Shown piece by piece: positions 4,927 through 6,732 of a stretch of 6,732 nt of DNA (the first letter of the stretch is position 1; every line of letters starts with the position of its first letter). The stretch comes from a bacterium (GTDB lineage Bacteria > Patescibacteriota > JAUYIX01): positions 1 to 6,732 of the forward strand of contig JAUYIX010000076.1 of assembly GCA_030688115.1 (NCBI GenBank), given 5' to 3'. A model generated the notes under the pieces. It searched no databases and was not told the DNA's origin. It saw nothing but the letters and a program-made list of their open reading frames with translations. Position numbers and translations under genes: made by a program.

Positions 4927-6732
4927 ATGTTACCACGCGAGACGACCACACAAGTTAACGATGGCACGACTGCAGACAAGTCGCAAACGCAGGTATCAAC
5001 CTTGCGCAACATTGCGATTATTGCGCACGTCGATCATGGCAAAACAACGCTGGTGGATGCCAGGCTTAAACAAACAAAGACGGTCGTTACAGATGTTGAC
5101 CAAAAAGATCTGATCATGGACTCGATGGATCTGGAGCGCGAGCGCGGAATCACAATTAAGGCCAAAAACGCCAGTCTGGTCTATAAAGGCATCAAGATAA
5201 ACATTGTCGATACACCGGGCCACGCCGATTTTGGCGGAGAGGTGGAGCGTATCCTAAAAATGGTCGACGGGGTGGTTTTGCTGGTAGATGCCAAAGAGGG
5301 ACCAAAACCTCAAACACGCTTTGTGCTTAAAAAGGCTTTGAGCCTGGGACTGCGCGCGATCGTCGTGGTCAATAAGGTCGATCGTCCTGATGCCAACCCC
5401 GAGGAGGCCGTAAATAAAACCTTTGATCTTTTTGCCGAGCTTAATGCCACAAACGAGCAGCTTGAGTTCCCGATCGTGTATGCCTCTGCGCTCAAAGGTT
5501 TTGCCGGTTTGGAGCCGGATGTGCAAAGCGGCGATTTGATTCCGCTTTTTGAGACGATCATCAAAGAGACCCCTCCGCCTCTTGTTGAGCAGGTAGAACA
5601 ACCCGGGCTACTCGTCTTGGCCCTCCAAGATGACTCATACGTGGGTCGATTAGGGGTCGGAAAATTGCGCTCGGGTACCCTAAAAAAGGGACAGTCGGTA
5701 GTCTGCGTTACCGCAGAAGTTACGGATGACCAGGGTGCACCCGGTAAGATCGCTCAAAAAACGCCCGGAGTCATTACCGATATTAGGATCTTTGAAGGAC
5801 TGGGCATGCGCTCGGTTAAAGAAGTTAGCGCAGGAGAGATCGTAGCGGTAGCCGGCTGCGAGCACGTAAAAATTGGAGATACGATCACCGACCCAAGTCA
5901 ACCACGCGTCCTGGGTCCGGTGCACATTGATCCTCCGACCGTGCAGATGACTTTTGGGGTTAACACCAGCCCGTTTGCCGGACGTGATGGAAAAAAGCTT
6001 ACCTCCCGCCAAATCAAAGAGCGTCTTGAGCGCGAGCTTGAGACCAATGTTAGTTTACGGGTAGAACCGACCGATAGTCCTGATCGTTTTTTGGTCTCCG
6101 GACGTGGCGATCTGCATCTCTCGGTATTGATTGAGACCATGCGCCGTGAGGGTTTTGAGTTGCAGGTCTCTTCCCCTCGCGTCATTACCAAAAAAGAGGA
6201 GGGCAAAGAGTTGGAGCCGTACGAGTTTGTCAGCATTGATGTTCCGGAGGAGTTCCAAGGAGCTGTAATCCAAGAGCTCGGCGCCCGCGGCGCTGAGATG
6301 ACTACCACTCAACCGGATGATCAAAATCAAGTTCATCTAGAGTATATTGCTCCAACCCGCGGCTTGCTCGGCTTAAAAGCCGCCTTAGCCACCAAAACGC
6401 GCGGCACGGCGCTACTCTCGCACGTATTTGATAGTTACCGCGAGATGACCGTTAAGCTACCGGAGCGCTCCAGGGGCTCGCTTGTGGCGCACGAGGATGG
6501 TCGTTCGTCCGCCTACGGACTCGATAACGCCCAAGAGCGCGGCGAGCTCTATATCGGTCCGGGAGTTGAGATCTACGCCGGGATGGTGGTTGGTAGTCAC
6601 AGTCGGACAGGAGATTTGGTTGTCAACGTCTGCAAATCTAAAAAGCTGACTAATATGCGCGCCAGTGGAACCGACGAGTCGATATTGCTAACACCGCCGC
6701 GTGAGTTCTCCCTGGAGGAGTCGCTGGAGGAG
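4927..6732 (+). CDS. typA: Ribosome-associated GTPase TypA/BipA, 3' end outside the window
   Basis: 602 codons are present without a stop; TypA is usually about 600-615 residues, so given the extra N-terminal residues only a few dozen C-terminal residues are missing. TypA/BipA is a translational GTPase related to EF-G that binds the 70S ribosome and aids 50S assembly and stress or cold adaptation. The G domain shows AHVDHGKTT (33-41, P-loop), ERERGITIKAKNAS (switch I), DTPGHADFGGEVER (from 95), NKVD (149-152) and SALKG (187-191). EF-Tu-like domain 2 follows, then EF-G-like domains with SGRGDLHLSVLIETMRREGFEL, and the TypA-specific C-terminal part (APTRGLLGLK, GTALLSHVF, RGSLVAHEDG). The ATG at 4927 gives a 25-residue polar extension before LRNIAIIAH compared with E. 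coli. A TTG at 5002 would remove it, but the promoter position favours the ATG. Its start lies head-to-head with the hypothetical gene on the other strand. Confidence 0.96.
   Translation, partial: MLPRETTTQVNDGTTADKSQTQVSTLRNIAIIAHVDHGKTTLVDARLKQTKTVVTDVDQKDLIMDSMDLERERGITIKAKNASLVYKGIKINIVDTPGHADFGGEVERILKMVDGVVLLVDAKEGPKPQTRFVLKKALSLGLRAIVVVNKVDRPDANPEEAVNKTFDLFAELNATNEQLEFPIVYASALKGFAGLEPDVQSGDLIPLFETIIKETPPPLVEQVEQPGLLVLALQDDSYVGRLGVGKLRSGTLKKGQSVVCVTAEVTDDQGAPGKIAQKTPGVITDIRIFEGLGMRSVKEVSAGEIVAVAGCEHVKIGDTITDPSQPRVLGPVHIDPPTVQMTFGVNTSPFAGRDGKKLTSRQIKERLERELETNVSLRVEPTDSPDRFLVSGRGDLHLSVLIETMRREGFELQVSSPRVITKKEEGKELEPYEFVSIDVPEEFQGAVIQELGARGAEMTTTQPDDQNQVHLEYIAPTRGLLGLKAALATKTRGTALLSHVFDSYREMTVKLPERSRGSLVAHEDGRSSAYGLDNAQERGELYIGPGVEIYAGMVVGSHSRTGDLVVNVCKSKKLTNMRASGTDESILLTPPREFSLEESLEE

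Noticed and set aside
4884..5012. Longer N-terminus of the hypothetical protein from the ATG at 5012
   Set aside because: It overlaps the typA coding region on the other strand and adds a cysteine- and valine-rich segment unlike the cysteine-free remainder.
5254..6336. Several minus-strand reading frames of 84-136 residues
   Set aside because: They are antisense to typA, overlap each other in different frames, lack start signals and have no recognisable domain.

Overview
The window is a compact stretch of bacterial chromosome of roughly balanced GC content. It holds eight protein genes: seven on the minus strand and one, typA, on the plus strand at the right end. No RNA gene, mobile element or CRISPR array is visible. 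The host lineage is not fixed by the sequence. Short gaps, near-leaderless starts, a 41-residue Lys/Arg-rich protein and a bacterial histone-fold protein would fit a small-genome lineage such as Patescibacteria (CPR), but this is inference. Stop codons are standard, with no sign of UGA recoding.

Layout, left to right. (1) 1-238, minus: the N-terminal piece of a probable M17 leucyl aminopeptidase, running off the left edge. (2) 308-1309, minus: a cytosolic thioredoxin-fold protein with a CINC active site and a C-terminal domain like that of DipZ. (3) 1370-1933, minus: a five-helix membrane protein resembling the Yip1 family. (4) 1964-2929, minus: thioredoxin reductase TrxB. (5) 2983-3108, minus: a 41-residue protein that is 61% Lys+Arg. 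(6) 3211-3390, minus: a 59-residue histone-fold protein. (7) 3474-4883, minus: a helical, charged, Ala/Glu/Gln-rich protein of unknown function. (8) 4927 to the window end, plus: the GTPase TypA/BipA, lacking only its last few dozen residues.

Two themes stand out. The first is a miniature chromatin-like locus: a single histone fold sits next to a free basic tail protein resembling the C-terminal tails of linker histone H1. Each appears to have its own promoter and its own intrinsic terminator. The second is a redox pair: TrxB and the CINC thioredoxin-like protein, on the same strand with the small membrane protein between them.

The regulatory layout is also informative. Extended -10 elements of the form TGnTAnACT lie before several minus-strand genes. 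For trxB, the CINC protein and typA, the -10 lies only 6-9 bases from the start codon, which predicts leaderless or nearly leaderless mRNAs. An inverted repeat spans the trxB stop codon and the predicted -10 of the Yip1-like gene.
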